Below, piece by piece: positions 57,468 to 64,000 of a stretch of DNA of 64,000 nucleotides. Location of the stretch: NCBI GenBank assembly GCA_965284565.1, contig OZ260100.1, forward strand, positions 1,612,001-1,676,000, given 5' to 3'. Every line of letters begins with the position of its first letter. Position 1 is the stretch's first letter. The translations under genes and the position numbers were made by a program. The notes below the pieces were generated by a model, which was not told the origin of the DNA, made no database searches, and saw only the letters and a program-made list of their open reading frames with translations. The stretch is from BRH-c54 sp965284565. GTDB lineage: Bacteria > Bacteroidota > Bacteroidia > Flavobacteriales_E > Vicingaceae.

Positions 57468-58148
57468 TTATTCGTTTCCGTAAGAAGCTAAAACCATGGT
57501 AACATCAAAGCCCAACCAAGGAGCAGATAGGTTGGCTCGTTTTCTACTCAACCTTTTTTGATATACCATACCAATATTGGTAGCAAATTTCTCTTCATAA
57601 AGTTGTTGGCTGATAAGGTTTACATCATTTTGTTGAGTAACAGTTGAAACAGAGTCCAATGAATATCCTCCAATATTTTCTGCTTGATGAACAGACGTAT
57701 ATTCGTACATCATTTGTCCTTCATTATTAAAATTATTGCCATCCCAAGTTTTGTTGGCACGAACAGGAAAAATCAATTTTACATAACGAATGTTTTCTTC
57801 TACTTTTTGATAGTTGGTGGTGGTAATTTTACTGTCCCAAACATCTACCAAATCCCATTGAATACTGTCGTTGTGTTTTTTGTAACGTTCTATTCTAAAG
57901 GCAGGATCTCCTTGCAAGTCGGTTATTTGAGATTCTAATTTTTCTTTAATTTGAAATTGAAAAGTATCCACAGTACTATTAAAATCATTATAATAGATAG
58001 AATCAACGTTGTAAATAACGTAATTGCCAACAGAAAGTCCTGCGTAATTATAGTTTAAATTAGGACGCACCACATTATCTTTATCGGATTTGCAGCCAAT
58101 AAGTGTTATGAAACACAATATCAGACAATATGTAAGTAATCGTAACAT
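57468..58148 (-). CDS. Lipoprotein of unknown function
   Basis: A 226-residue predicted lipoprotein (YCLILCFITLIGC, lipobox cysteine at about residue 19). The mature part is beta-rich, with many aromatic residues (YNYAGLSVGNYVIYNVDSIY) and a closing LSRKRANLSAPWLGFDVTMV. I recognise no domain. It lies between the GNAT-nitrilase gene (31 bases upstream) and the helicase gene (14 bases downstream) on the same strand, so all three may form one transcript despite having no obvious functional link. Confidence 0.7.
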   Translation of the reverse strand: MLRLLTYCLILCFITLIGCKSDKDNVVRPNLNYNYAGLSVGNYVIYNVDSIYYNDFNSTVDTFQFQIKEKLESQITDLQGDPAFRIERYKKHNDSIQWDLVDVWDSKITTTNYQKVEENIRYVKLIFPVRANKTWDGNNFNNEGQMMYEYTSVHQAENIGGYSLDSVSTVTQQNDVNLISQQLYEEKFATNIGMVYQKRLSRKRANLSAPWLGFDVTMVLASYGNE

Positions 58149-58179
58149 TTTCTAACAGGCTAATTTACAAATTTTTTAC

Positions 58180-59706
58180 TTATTTCTTTTTAGCGATTTC
58201 GTATATATCCAATCTTCTATCTTTTAAATTTCTCACACTTCCGAAATTATGTAGCTCAGTAAGTAAGTCCATATCCACATCAGCAATCAAAATCATTTCT
58301 GTATTTGGTGTGGCTTCAGCTTTTATTCCGTTTGATGGAAATTGAAAATCGCAAGGCGTAAAAACTCCAGATTGTGCAAATTGAATATCCATATTATGTA
58401 CATTAGGTAAGTTGCCCACACTTCCACCAATAGCAACATAACATTCGTTTTCAATTGCCCTAGATTGAGCACAAAGTTTTATTCTGGAAAAACCATTTTG
58501 AGTGTCGGTTAGGAAAGGAACAAATAAAATTCCTACACCATCATCCGCTAGCATTCTTGGTAGTTCTGGAAATTCAACGTCATAACAAATTAAGATGCCA
58601 ATTTTACCGCAATCAGTATCAAAAGACTTTAGTTGACTACCTCCTTGCATTGCCCAAACTTTTTTCTCATCTGGTGTAGGATGTAGTTTTTCATATTCTT
58701 CAACTTCTCCATTTCTTTTTAGCAAATACCCCACATTGTAAAGTTGGTTATCAACCAGTTTTGGCATGCTTCCGCCAATAATATTGATATTGTAAGAAAT
58801 GGCTAGTTTAGAAAAACGCTCAACAATTTCGGGAGTATATTCAGCTAATTTTCTGATGGCATCAGACTCGTTAAGGTGGTTGTATTTTGCCATTAATGGA
58901 GCGTTAAAAAATTCTGGAAAAAGAGCAAAATCGCACCTGTATCCACTTAAGGTATCTATAAAATATTCTGCCTGACGCATTAAGTTATCTAAATCTTCAT
59001 AAGGACGCATTTGCCATTGTACAATTCCTAAACGAACAATTTTTTTAATGGTTTTGGCTTTTTTTGTAGGTTTTTCATAATAAATATTGTCCCAACGTAA
59101 TAAAACTGCATATTCTCCAGAAGCTTCATCGCCTTCTAAATACCCTTTAATAATTCTTACGGGATGGAAATCATTAGAAATTTGATAATTTAAAACAGGA
59201 TCGTGAATTTCATGAGTTCTAACCTTTTGAATATATTCTTTAGGGGTCATTTCATTAGCATGTAAATGATAGTTTGGTATTCTGCCACCCATAAAAATAG
59301 CTCTTAAATCTAGGCTCTCGCATAATTCTTTGCGATACTCATACAGTCTTCTACCTAAGCGTAAACCTCGGTATTCTGGTTTAATAAAAATATCAATACC
59401 ATACAAAACATCACCATCTTCGTTATGGGTATTAAAGGTGTAGTTGCCCGTAATTTCTTTGTAGGTATGTTGGTCGTCAAATTTTTGAGAATCAACAATA
59501 ATAGATAAAGCACAACCTGCAATTTTGCCATTTACCTTAATAACTACTTGTCCTTTAGGAAATTTATTTAATAAATTGTTGATTTGTCTTTCTCTCCAAT
59601 AAGAATCAGGCATATTTTTATAGGATGCAATCATAGCTTCTTTTAACTCTTCATAATCGGAAAGAGAAAGGAACTCTAATGTGATTTTTTGTTGCTTTTC
59701 GTTCAT
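58180..59706 (-). CDS. GNAT N-acetyltransferase/carbon-nitrogen hydrolase fusion
   Basis: A 508-residue two-domain cytoplasmic protein. The N-terminal half (about 1-200) is a GNAT acyl-CoA acetyltransferase fold, with the acetyl-CoA loop in KPEYRGLRLGRRLYEYRK. The C-terminal half (about 225-500) is a nitrilase-type hydrolase with the Glu-Lys-Cys triad in DFALFPEFFNAP (Glu), EKLHPTPDEK (Lys) and GILICYDVEFPEL (Cys). The fusion is known in many Bacteroidota. The reaction is uncertain; one idea is acetylation coupled with amide hydrolysis of an amine-containing metabolite. It heads the minus-strand unit followed by the lipoprotein and helicase genes, and it is divergent from the Na/Pi cotransporter. 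Confidence 0.92.
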   Translation of the reverse strand: MNEKQQKITLEFLSLSDYEELKEAMIASYKNMPDSYWRERQINNLLNKFPKGQVVIKVNGKIAGCALSIIVDSQKFDDQHTYKEITGNYTFNTHNEDGDVLYGIDIFIKPEYRGLRLGRRLYEYRKELCESLDLRAIFMGGRIPNYHLHANEMTPKEYIQKVRTHEIHDPVLNYQISNDFHPVRIIKGYLEGDEASGEYAVLLRWDNIYYEKPTKKAKTIKKIVRLGIVQWQMRPYEDLDNLMRQAEYFIDTLSGYRCDFALFPEFFNAPLMAKYNHLNESDAIRKLAEYTPEIVERFSKLAISYNINIIGGSMPKLVDNQLYNVGYLLKRNGEVEEYEKLHPTPDEKKVWAMQGGSQLKSFDTDCGKIGILICYDVEFPELPRMLADDGVGILFVPFLTDTQNGFSRIKLCAQSRAIENECYVAIGGSVGNLPNVHNMDIQFAQSGVFTPCDFQFPSNGIKAEATPNTEMILIADVDMDLLTELHNFGSVRNLKDRRLDIYEIAKKK

Positions 59707-59728
59707 AATAAAATAAGTTCTATTTTTG
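59698..59728 (+). promoter_or_regulatory. Promoter of the Na/Pi cotransporter gene
   Basis: TTCG (59698-59701), 19 bases, then a perfect TATTTTTG (59721-59728). Transcription would start about 59735, which excludes the in-frame ATG at 59689 and supports the start at 59770. It overlaps the first codons of the divergent gene. Confidence 0.5.
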
Positions 59729-59742
59729 TTTTAGAATCTAAA

Positions 59743-59750
59743 CAAAATTA
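59743..59750 (-). promoter_or_regulatory. -7 element of the GNAT-nitrilase gene
   Basis: On the minus strand TAATTTTG matches TAnnTTTG exactly. The start codon is at 59706 and the predicted transcription start about 59737. The element faces the plus-strand promoter 14 bases away, so the two promoters must compete for RNA polymerase. Confidence 0.45.
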
Positions 59751-59769
59751 CTTCTTTTTAATCAAGAAA

Positions 59770-61356
59770 ATGGAATATCAAGATATACAAATATGGGAAG
59801 TTTTAGCAGGGCTGGGGCTATTTCTTTTTGGTATGTTTATGATGGAGGAGTCGTTGAAAAATCTTGCAGGAAGAACATTTAAAAAATTCTTGAGGAAGCA
59901 CACTAATAACTCCGTTAAAGCGGTTTTTTCAGGTACTTTAATTACAGGGGCATTACAAAGTAGCTCAATGGTTGCATTGTTAGTAATGTCTTTTGCCGGA
60001 GCAGGTATTATTGGTTTAAAAAATGGTATAGGCATTATTTTAGGAGCTAATTTAGGAACGACTATGACGGGATGGATTGTTTCCTGGCTAGGGTTTAAGT
60101 TAGATTTAGGAGCTGTTATCCTCCCGTTTATAGCCATTGGCGGATTAGGAATAATTTTTTTAAAATCAGAAAAACTTTCTAACTTAAGTAAATTGTTAAT
60201 GGGTTTTAGTTTTATTTTTTTAGGGCTGAATTACATGAAAAATGGTTTTGCTGAATTTGCTGAACATATTGATTTTTCATTTATAGCAGATAAACACCCA
60301 TTATTATTTGTTGCTTTTGGAGTATTGCTTTCAGCAAGTATCCAATCTAGTTCTGCAGCTATGATGATTTTCTTGTCTTCGTTGGCGGCAGGAGTAATTA
60401 CATTGAATCAGGGTTTTTATTTGGTAATAGGTAGCGATTTAGGAACAACCATTACAGCTATTATAGGAACTATAAATGCGAATTCGATTAAGAAAAAAGT
60501 AGGGTGGTCGCAAGTCTTTTTTAATGTGTTTAATACGATATTAGCATTATCCTTTATTAAAGGGTATAGTTATGTTATAAAAGATGTTTTTACAATACGG
60601 GAAGATTTATTTGCATTGGTTGTTTTTCATAGTATGATGAATTTGGTGGGAATTATTTTATTGTTACCTTTTTTAAAGCAATTTGCCCAGTTGTTAGATA
60701 AAGTAATTAGTCCTAAAGAGAAGAAAATGGCTAAAAATCTTGAGTTGGCAAGTTCTAAGGAAACCCATGCCGGTATTGCTGCTTTAGAACAAGAGTGTGT
60801 GGTTTTTATTCAAAAAGCGATAGCTTTGAATCAGCAGTTTTTACAACTAATTAAACAAAATAAATCGGTTGATGAGGTGTACTTTAACTTAAAACAATAT
60901 GAAACTGAAATTGTGAGGTTTTATGTAGAGTTGCAGCAAAATGAGCTTTCAGAGGAGGAAGCTAACAGAATAAATCAGTTGGTAGCAAGTTTTAGAAATG
61001 CAACTCTTTCTTCAAAAGATTTAAAAGATATTAAACATAATTTAGATGATTTGAATAAAGCGGCTGTAGATAAGTTTTTCAGTTTGCATAAAAAAGTCAA
61101 AAAAAACCAACAGCAGTTTTATAATGAGTTAATGGCTTTAGCAGAACATTTTAGCGTTTCTTCTTATGCCGATATTGAACAACTCAATCAGATTCAGTCT
61201 GGTTATTATCAGAATGAAGTTGCTATGATTTATGAACTTATTAAAGAAAGCAAAGAGCCGGAAACAGATATTCCTTCTTTATTAAATATGGTTAGAGAAA
61301 TAAATAACTCTAACGAATCTTTATTGAGAGCAATGAATAATTTAATTGCGAAGTAA
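59770..61356 (+). CDS. Na+/phosphate cotransporter family protein (NptA/PhoU-type)
   Basis: A 528-residue inner-membrane protein starting at MEYQDIQIWEVLAGLGLFLF. An in-frame ATG at 59689 overlaps the divergent gene and lies upstream of the likely transcript start. The two inverted repeats of the family each hold the QSSS signature: GALQSSSMVALLVMSF (first) and ASIQSSSAAMMIFLSS (second). About eight membrane segments fill residues 8-325. The remaining 200 residues form a helical PhoU-like cytoplasmic domain, LEQECVVFIQKAIALNQQFL with many heptads. It is expected to import phosphate with sodium. No pho genes lie nearby. Confidence 0.9.
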   Translation: MEYQDIQIWEVLAGLGLFLFGMFMMEESLKNLAGRTFKKFLRKHTNNSVKAVFSGTLITGALQSSSMVALLVMSFAGAGIIGLKNGIGIILGANLGTTMTGWIVSWLGFKLDLGAVILPFIAIGGLGIIFLKSEKLSNLSKLLMGFSFIFLGLNYMKNGFAEFAEHIDFSFIADKHPLLFVAFGVLLSASIQSSSAAMMIFLSSLAAGVITLNQGFYLVIGSDLGTTITAIIGTINANSIKKKVGWSQVFFNVFNTILALSFIKGYSYVIKDVFTIREDLFALVVFHSMMNLVGIILLLPFLKQFAQLLDKVISPKEKKMAKNLELASSKETHAGIAALEQECVVFIQKAIALNQQFLQLIKQNKSVDEVYFNLKQYETEIVRFYVELQQNELSEEEANRINQLVASFRNATLSSKDLKDIKHNLDDLNKAAVDKFFSLHKKVKKNQQQFYNELMALAEHFSVSSYADIEQLNQIQSGYYQNEVAMIYELIKESKEPETDIPSLLNMVREINNSNESLLRAMNNLIAK

Positions 61357-61369
61357 GCCTTTTAAAGCT

Positions 61370-62104
61370 TTATTTTGTATAACGAGGAGTTTTTGGTGAA
61401 TCTACCACAAGCTCATTCAGTTGGTTCATTTCTTCAGCAGTAAGTTTTCTCCATTTACCAACAGGCATATCCAGATGGATATTCATAATTCTGATACGTT
61501 TTAATTTTCTTACTTCATAACCTAAATGTTCACACATTCTTCTTATTTGTCGGTTTAACCCTTGAGTAAGAATGATGTTGAAACTAAACTTGTCAATAGC
61601 TTTTACCTTACATTTTTTAGTAACAGTATCTAAAATAGGTACACCATCGCTCATTTTTTGAATAAAATCAGCAGCTATAGGTCTATTTACAGTAACGATG
61701 TACTCTTTTTCGTGGTTATTTCCGGAACGTAAAATTTTATTTACAATGTCACCATCGCTGGTAAGTAAAATCAATCCTTCGCTAGGTTTATCCAATCTAC
61801 CAATAGGAAAAATTCTTTTTGGATAGTTGATGTAGTCTATAATATTATCTTTTTCAACGCGAGTATCTGTTGTACAAACAATGCCAATAGGTTTGTTAAA
61901 CGCAATATAGTCAAAGCTTTCGTTGGTATTTTTTACAGGTTTCCCATCAACCATTACTACATCATCAGGAGTAACTTTTGTTCCCATTTCAGGAACTTTT
62001 CCGTTTATCGTTACTCTTCTTTGCTCAATAAGTTTATCGGCAGCCCTTCTAGAGCAGAAACCCATTTCGCTGAGGTATTTGTTTATTCTAATTTCGTTTT
62101 CCAT
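61370..62104 (-). CDS. rluF: 23S rRNA pseudouridine synthase, RluF-like
   Basis: It converts a uridine of 23S rRNA (U2604 in E. coli RluF) to pseudouridine. Starting at 62104 gives 244 residues; a longer in-frame ATG at 62260 lies inside the tRNA-Ser gene and is rejected. An S4 domain (about 1-60) has IRINKYLSEMGFCSRRAADK. The catalytic domain has GRLDKPSEGLILLTSDGD, where the aspartate is catalytic, and the RluF-type QGLNRQIRRMCEHLGYEVRK with LKRIRIMNIHLD. A TAATTTTG promoter element stands 12 bases upstream of the start. It is convergent with the Na/Pi gene, with 13 bases between stops. Confidence 0.91.
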   Translation of the reverse strand: MENEIRINKYLSEMGFCSRRAADKLIEQRRVTINGKVPEMGTKVTPDDVVMVDGKPVKNTNESFDYIAFNKPIGIVCTTDTRVEKDNIIDYINYPKRIFPIGRLDKPSEGLILLTSDGDIVNKILRSGNNHEKEYIVTVNRPIAADFIQKMSDGVPILDTVTKKCKVKAIDKFSFNIILTQGLNRQIRRMCEHLGYEVRKLKRIRIMNIHLDMPVGKWRKLTAEEMNQLNELVVDSPKTPRYTK

Positions 62105-62115
62105 AATTGAGTTAG

Positions 62116-62149
62116 CAAAATTAAGAATAGCTTTGGTTATAAAGTCAAA
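62116..62149 (-). promoter_or_regulatory. Promoter of rluF
   Basis: On the minus strand TTTG (62146-62149), 22 bases, then TAATTTTG (62116-62123). Predicted transcription start about 62109, giving a nearly leaderless message from the ATG at 62104. The -33 box lies beside the A/T flank of the tRNA terminator. Confidence 0.5.
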
Positions 62150-62182
62150 AAAGCCGAATTCAATATTGAGTTCGGCTTTTTT
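62147..62182. terminator. Terminator downstream of tRNA-Ser(GCT)
   Basis: An extended stem AAAAAAGCCGAA (62147-62158) / TTCGGCTTTTTT (62171-62182), with the bases between also able to pair (TCAAT/ATTGA with one mismatch). Six A's on the left side give a T run at the end of the tRNA transcript. Confidence 0.85.
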
Positions 62183-62184
62183 AG

Positions 62185-62274
62185 TGGCGGAGAGAGGGGG
62201 ATTCGAACCCCTAGTACGATTTCTCGCACGCATGTTTAGCAAACATGTGGTTTCAGCCACTCACCCACCTCTCC
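62185..62274 (-). tRNA. tRNA-Ser (anticodon GCT)
   Basis: 90 bases with CCA encoded. Acceptor stem GGAGAGG / TCTCTCC (one G-T pair), discriminator G, anticodon stem CATGT / ACATG with loop TTGCTAA (GCT decodes AGC/AGU), a long variable arm containing TGCGAGAAATCGTA, and T-arm GGGGTTCGAATCCCC. A class II serine tRNA. A TACATTTG promoter element ends 14 bases upstream. Confidence 0.97.
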
Positions 62275-62287
62275 AAAATGGGAGCTG

Positions 62288-62319
62288 CAAATGTAATAAT
62301 CCATTTGTTATAGAAGAAA
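62288..62319 (-). promoter_or_regulatory. Promoter of tRNA-Ser(GCT)
   Basis: On the minus strand TTTC (62316-62319), 20 bases, then TACATTTG (62288-62295), followed by CAGC as in the other tRNA-Ser gene. The -7 element is a perfect TAnnTTTG. Confidence 0.5.
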
Positions 62320-62359
62320 TATTAATCCTATTTTTTTCAATAAAATTATACGTTGATTT

Positions 62360-63217
62360 TTACCACTTTAGAAAAATATCTCCAATTACAAAAACAGCAA
62401 ATAGAACACTTGCTATTCCATTTGTGGTAAAAAAAGCTAAATTTACTTTACTTAGGTTGGTTGGAGAAACAATTAAATGCTGGTAAATTAATAATCCGAT
62501 AAAAACAGCAGCACCTATCCAATACAACCAATTAAAATCTGACTGAATTCCTGCCCAAATCACAAAAAAAGCGGCAATTAAATGTAAAAATGATGAAAAA
62601 TGTAGTGCGTTTTTTCTTCCCATCCAAACTGGAATGGAGTGTAATTGTTGTTGTTTATCAAAACTTTCATCTTGCAATGCATAAATAATATCGAAACCGC
62701 TCACCCAAAATAATACAGCAAAAGAGAAATATAATGGAAGCCAATCGAAAACTCCTGTAACGGCCAAATAAGCACCAATAGGAGCTAAGCCTAAACCTAT
62801 ACCTAATACTAAATGACATAAAGCTGTAAATCTTTTGGTGTAGCTATAGCCTAAAACAACTAACAATGCAATAGGAGAGAGGTAAAAACATAAAGGGTTT
62901 ATAAAGTAGGTGGTAGCAATAAATAGCACACAATTTATAATTACAAAAACCAAAGCTGAGGTAGGTTTTATCGTTCCATTAGGGATTTCTCTTACATTGG
63001 CAGTACGTTCGTTGGCTTTATCAATTTTTCGGTCAACATAGCGGTTGAAAGCCATAGCAGCACTACGAGCAAAAATCATACAGAGAATTACATAGATAAA
63101 AGTTGTCCATTTAAAATCATATTCATGCAAACCAATAGCAATAAAAAAACCAATTAAAGCGAAGGGCAATGCAAAAATGGTGTGAGAAAATTTTACTAAG
63201 GATAAATAGTTTTTCAT
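62360..63217 (-). CDS. UbiA-like prenyltransferase (4-hydroxybenzoate type; possibly MqnP)
   Basis: A 285-residue integral membrane prenyltransferase with about eight membrane segments. It has the two aspartate-rich motifs of the family: NRYVDRKIDKANERTANVRE (about residues 58-77) and DIIYALQDESFDKQQQLHSI (about 175-194). The form YALQD-x3-D is that of the UbiA_other group. In organisms that make menaquinone by the futalosine route this group supplies MqnP, which prenylates a 1,4-dihydroxy-6-naphthoate-type acceptor. Whether this organism uses that route is not visible here, so the acceptor remains open. TAATTTTG upstream is its likely -7 element. Confidence 0.87.
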   Translation of the reverse strand: MKNYLSLVKFSHTIFALPFALIGFFIAIGLHEYDFKWTTFIYVILCMIFARSAAMAFNRYVDRKIDKANERTANVREIPNGTIKPTSALVFVIINCVLFIATTYFINPLCFYLSPIALLVVLGYSYTKRFTALCHLVLGIGLGLAPIGAYLAVTGVFDWLPLYFSFAVLFWVSGFDIIYALQDESFDKQQQLHSIPVWMGRKNALHFSSFLHLIAAFFVIWAGIQSDFNWLYWIGAAVFIGLLIYQHLIVSPTNLSKVNLAFFTTNGIASVLFAVFVIGDIFLKW

Positions 63218-63242
63218 TAATTTAACATGAAATAATTTATGA

Positions 63243-63250
63243 CAAAATTA
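63243..63250 (-). promoter_or_regulatory. -7 element of the UbiA-like gene
   Basis: On the minus strand TAATTTTG matches TAnnTTTG exactly, 26 bases upstream of the start codon at 63217. The remaining gap up to 63390 is AT-rich and has no other clear feature. Confidence 0.4.
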
Positions 63251-63390
63251 AGAAAAGAGGCTCTATAAATAGTTCTTGATAATATTCAAAGTTCAAATAT
63301 AAGGTTTAAAACAGAATTATTTTAAATTTATAACTGATTATGAGTGATTTTCGTTTTTTTTTATATCTTAGCCAAAAATTAAAAAGAGTT

Positions 63391-64000
63391 ATGAAGAAAA
63401 AAATATTTTTTATCTTATTATCGAGCAGTTTTTTATGGTTTGCTTGTGAATCTAATAATGAAAATGTAACAACTGAAGAAGAGCTTATTGAAGAAGTAGA
63501 AATGGTTACAGAAGAAGAATCTATGAGTTATTTATTGCCTTCTCCACTTCAAATTGCAGAAATATTTAAAAATTCAGGATTAACGTATATTGGAGATTTA
63601 ACTAACTCAACAGAATTAGCTGCTTCTTATAATACAAAATACAGTCAGAAATTAAATTTTGGCGTTTATTCGGCAGATATGGCTTATTGTATTATAAATA
63701 ATCAAACACAATCAGCTATTAATTATTTGTCAACGCTAAGAGGGTTGTCAGAAAAAATGTGGATGACTGATGTTTTTAATACCATGGGTTTATCTAAAAG
63801 GTTAGAAAACAATGTTGGTGAACAAGATTCATTAATAACTATAATGGCTGATTTGCAAATTAGGTTAGATAATTATTTAGATGAAAATGGAATGGGATAT
63901 ACCGGACCTGTAATTTTTACCGGAGCATGGATAGAAACTATGTATTTAGGAGCAAAAGTAAATCAAGCAAATAGCAATGAAAAACTTATCTATAGACTTA
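63391..64000 (+). CDS. Lipoprotein of unknown function, N-terminal part
   Basis: The gene runs off the right edge; about 203 codons are visible without a stop. A lipoprotein signal, MKKKIFFILLSSSFLWFAC, with a cysteine at residue 19 is followed by an acidic linker (NNENVTTEEELIEEVEMVTE). The largely helical body includes LPSPLQIAEIFKNSGLTYIG and KLNFGVYSADMAYCIINNQT. I recall similar lipoproteins in Bacteroidota with no established function. The TATCTTAG at 63364-63371 may be its -7 element. Confidence 0.8.
   Translation, partial: MKKKIFFILLSSSFLWFACESNNENVTTEEELIEEVEMVTEEESMSYLLPSPLQIAEIFKNSGLTYIGDLTNSTELAASYNTKYSQKLNFGVYSADMAYCIINNQTQSAINYLSTLRGLSEKMWMTDVFNTMGLSKRLENNVGEQDSLITIMADLQIRLDNYLDENGMGYTGPVIFTGAWIETMYLGAKVNQANSNEKLIYRL

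Noticed and set aside
59689..59769. Longer N-terminus for the Na/Pi cotransporter
   Set aside because: It overlaps the divergent gene and lies upstream of the predicted transcription start. The membrane domain begins properly at 59770.
62105..62260. Longer N-terminus for the RluF-like gene
   Set aside because: The extra 52 codons read through the terminator and into the tRNA-Ser(GCT) gene. The S4 domain starts at the ATG at 62104, which has its own promoter element.
61923..62486. A 187-codon plus-strand frame across rluF, the tRNA and ubiA
   Set aside because: It crosses a tRNA gene and two genes on the other strand and encodes no recognisable domain.

Overview
The window is an AT-rich chromosomal segment of a Bacteroidota bacterium, most likely a member of the Flavobacteriales. 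The genus cannot be told from the sequence alone. The assignment rests on several independent signs. A 2451-residue SprA (the outer-membrane channel of the type IX secretion system, T9SS) lies in the order maeB-ruvA-sprA-gcvH-vanZ. There are two PorP/SprF-family genes, each directly behind a very large surface protein with a gliding-motility-type C-terminal domain. A T9SS type A sorting domain is present. Many genes carry Bacteroidota-type promoter elements (TTTG, about 19 bases, TAnnTTTG). I saw no insertion sequence, phage gene, CRISPR array or rRNA. Coding density is high and no gene-free stretch exceeds 300 bases.

Layout. 1-6.3 kb: the end of a 3-hydroxyacyl-CoA dehydrogenase, then a tight operon of an LptF/LptG permease, two GT4 glycosyltransferases, dapD and a GT9 heptosyltransferase-like gene (envelope polysaccharide plus lysine/diaminopimelate synthesis). 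6.4-8.6 kb (minus): biotin carboxyl carrier protein, a lipoprotein and queG. 8.7-9.4 kb: an alpha/beta hydrolase. 9.6-26.9 kb: two surface-adhesin cassettes. The first is a 3472-residue protein with about 38 SprB-type repeats plus its PorP/SprF partner. The second is a small secreted protein, a 1431-residue glycine-rich/HYR protein with eight practically identical 234-base repeats, and another PorP/SprF gene. Both cassettes end in a nearly identical 78-base tail and terminator. 26.9-35.2 kb: a YceI-like lipoprotein, then the two methylmalonyl-CoA mutase subunit genes (mutB and a short mutA) separated by about 4.2 kb that holds a T9SS type A protein, a divergent large secreted protein and two predicted outer-membrane barrels. 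35.3-47.1 kb: a DivIC/FtsB-like gene, maeB, ruvA, sprA, gcvH and vanZ. 47-64 kb: housekeeping and envelope genes, among them a small one-domain DEAD-box protein, a GWxTD protein, a GT2 glycosyltransferase, PBP4, an amidohydrolase, a PIF1-like helicase, a GNAT-nitrilase fusion, a Na/Pi cotransporter, an RluF-like pseudouridine synthase, a UbiA-like prenyltransferase and two tRNA-Ser genes. The last gene, a lipoprotein, is cut by the window end.

How the parts fit together. SprA provides the outer-membrane route by which the adhesins and other cargo with C-terminal signals would leave the cell, and each adhesin is paired with a PorP/SprF barrel that in the SprB/SprF model is needed for its delivery or anchoring. 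The glycosyltransferases and the LptF/G permease build the lipopolysaccharide to which T9SS cargo is usually attached. The mutase, and probably the biotin carrier protein, point to propionyl-CoA/methylmalonyl-CoA metabolism. Methylmalonyl-CoA mutase and QueG both need cobalamin. The observations I rate highest are the paired gain and loss of two cysteines across the SprB repeats, the recently amplified HYR array, the shared 3' tail of the two cassettes, and the secreted-protein block that splits mutA from mutB.
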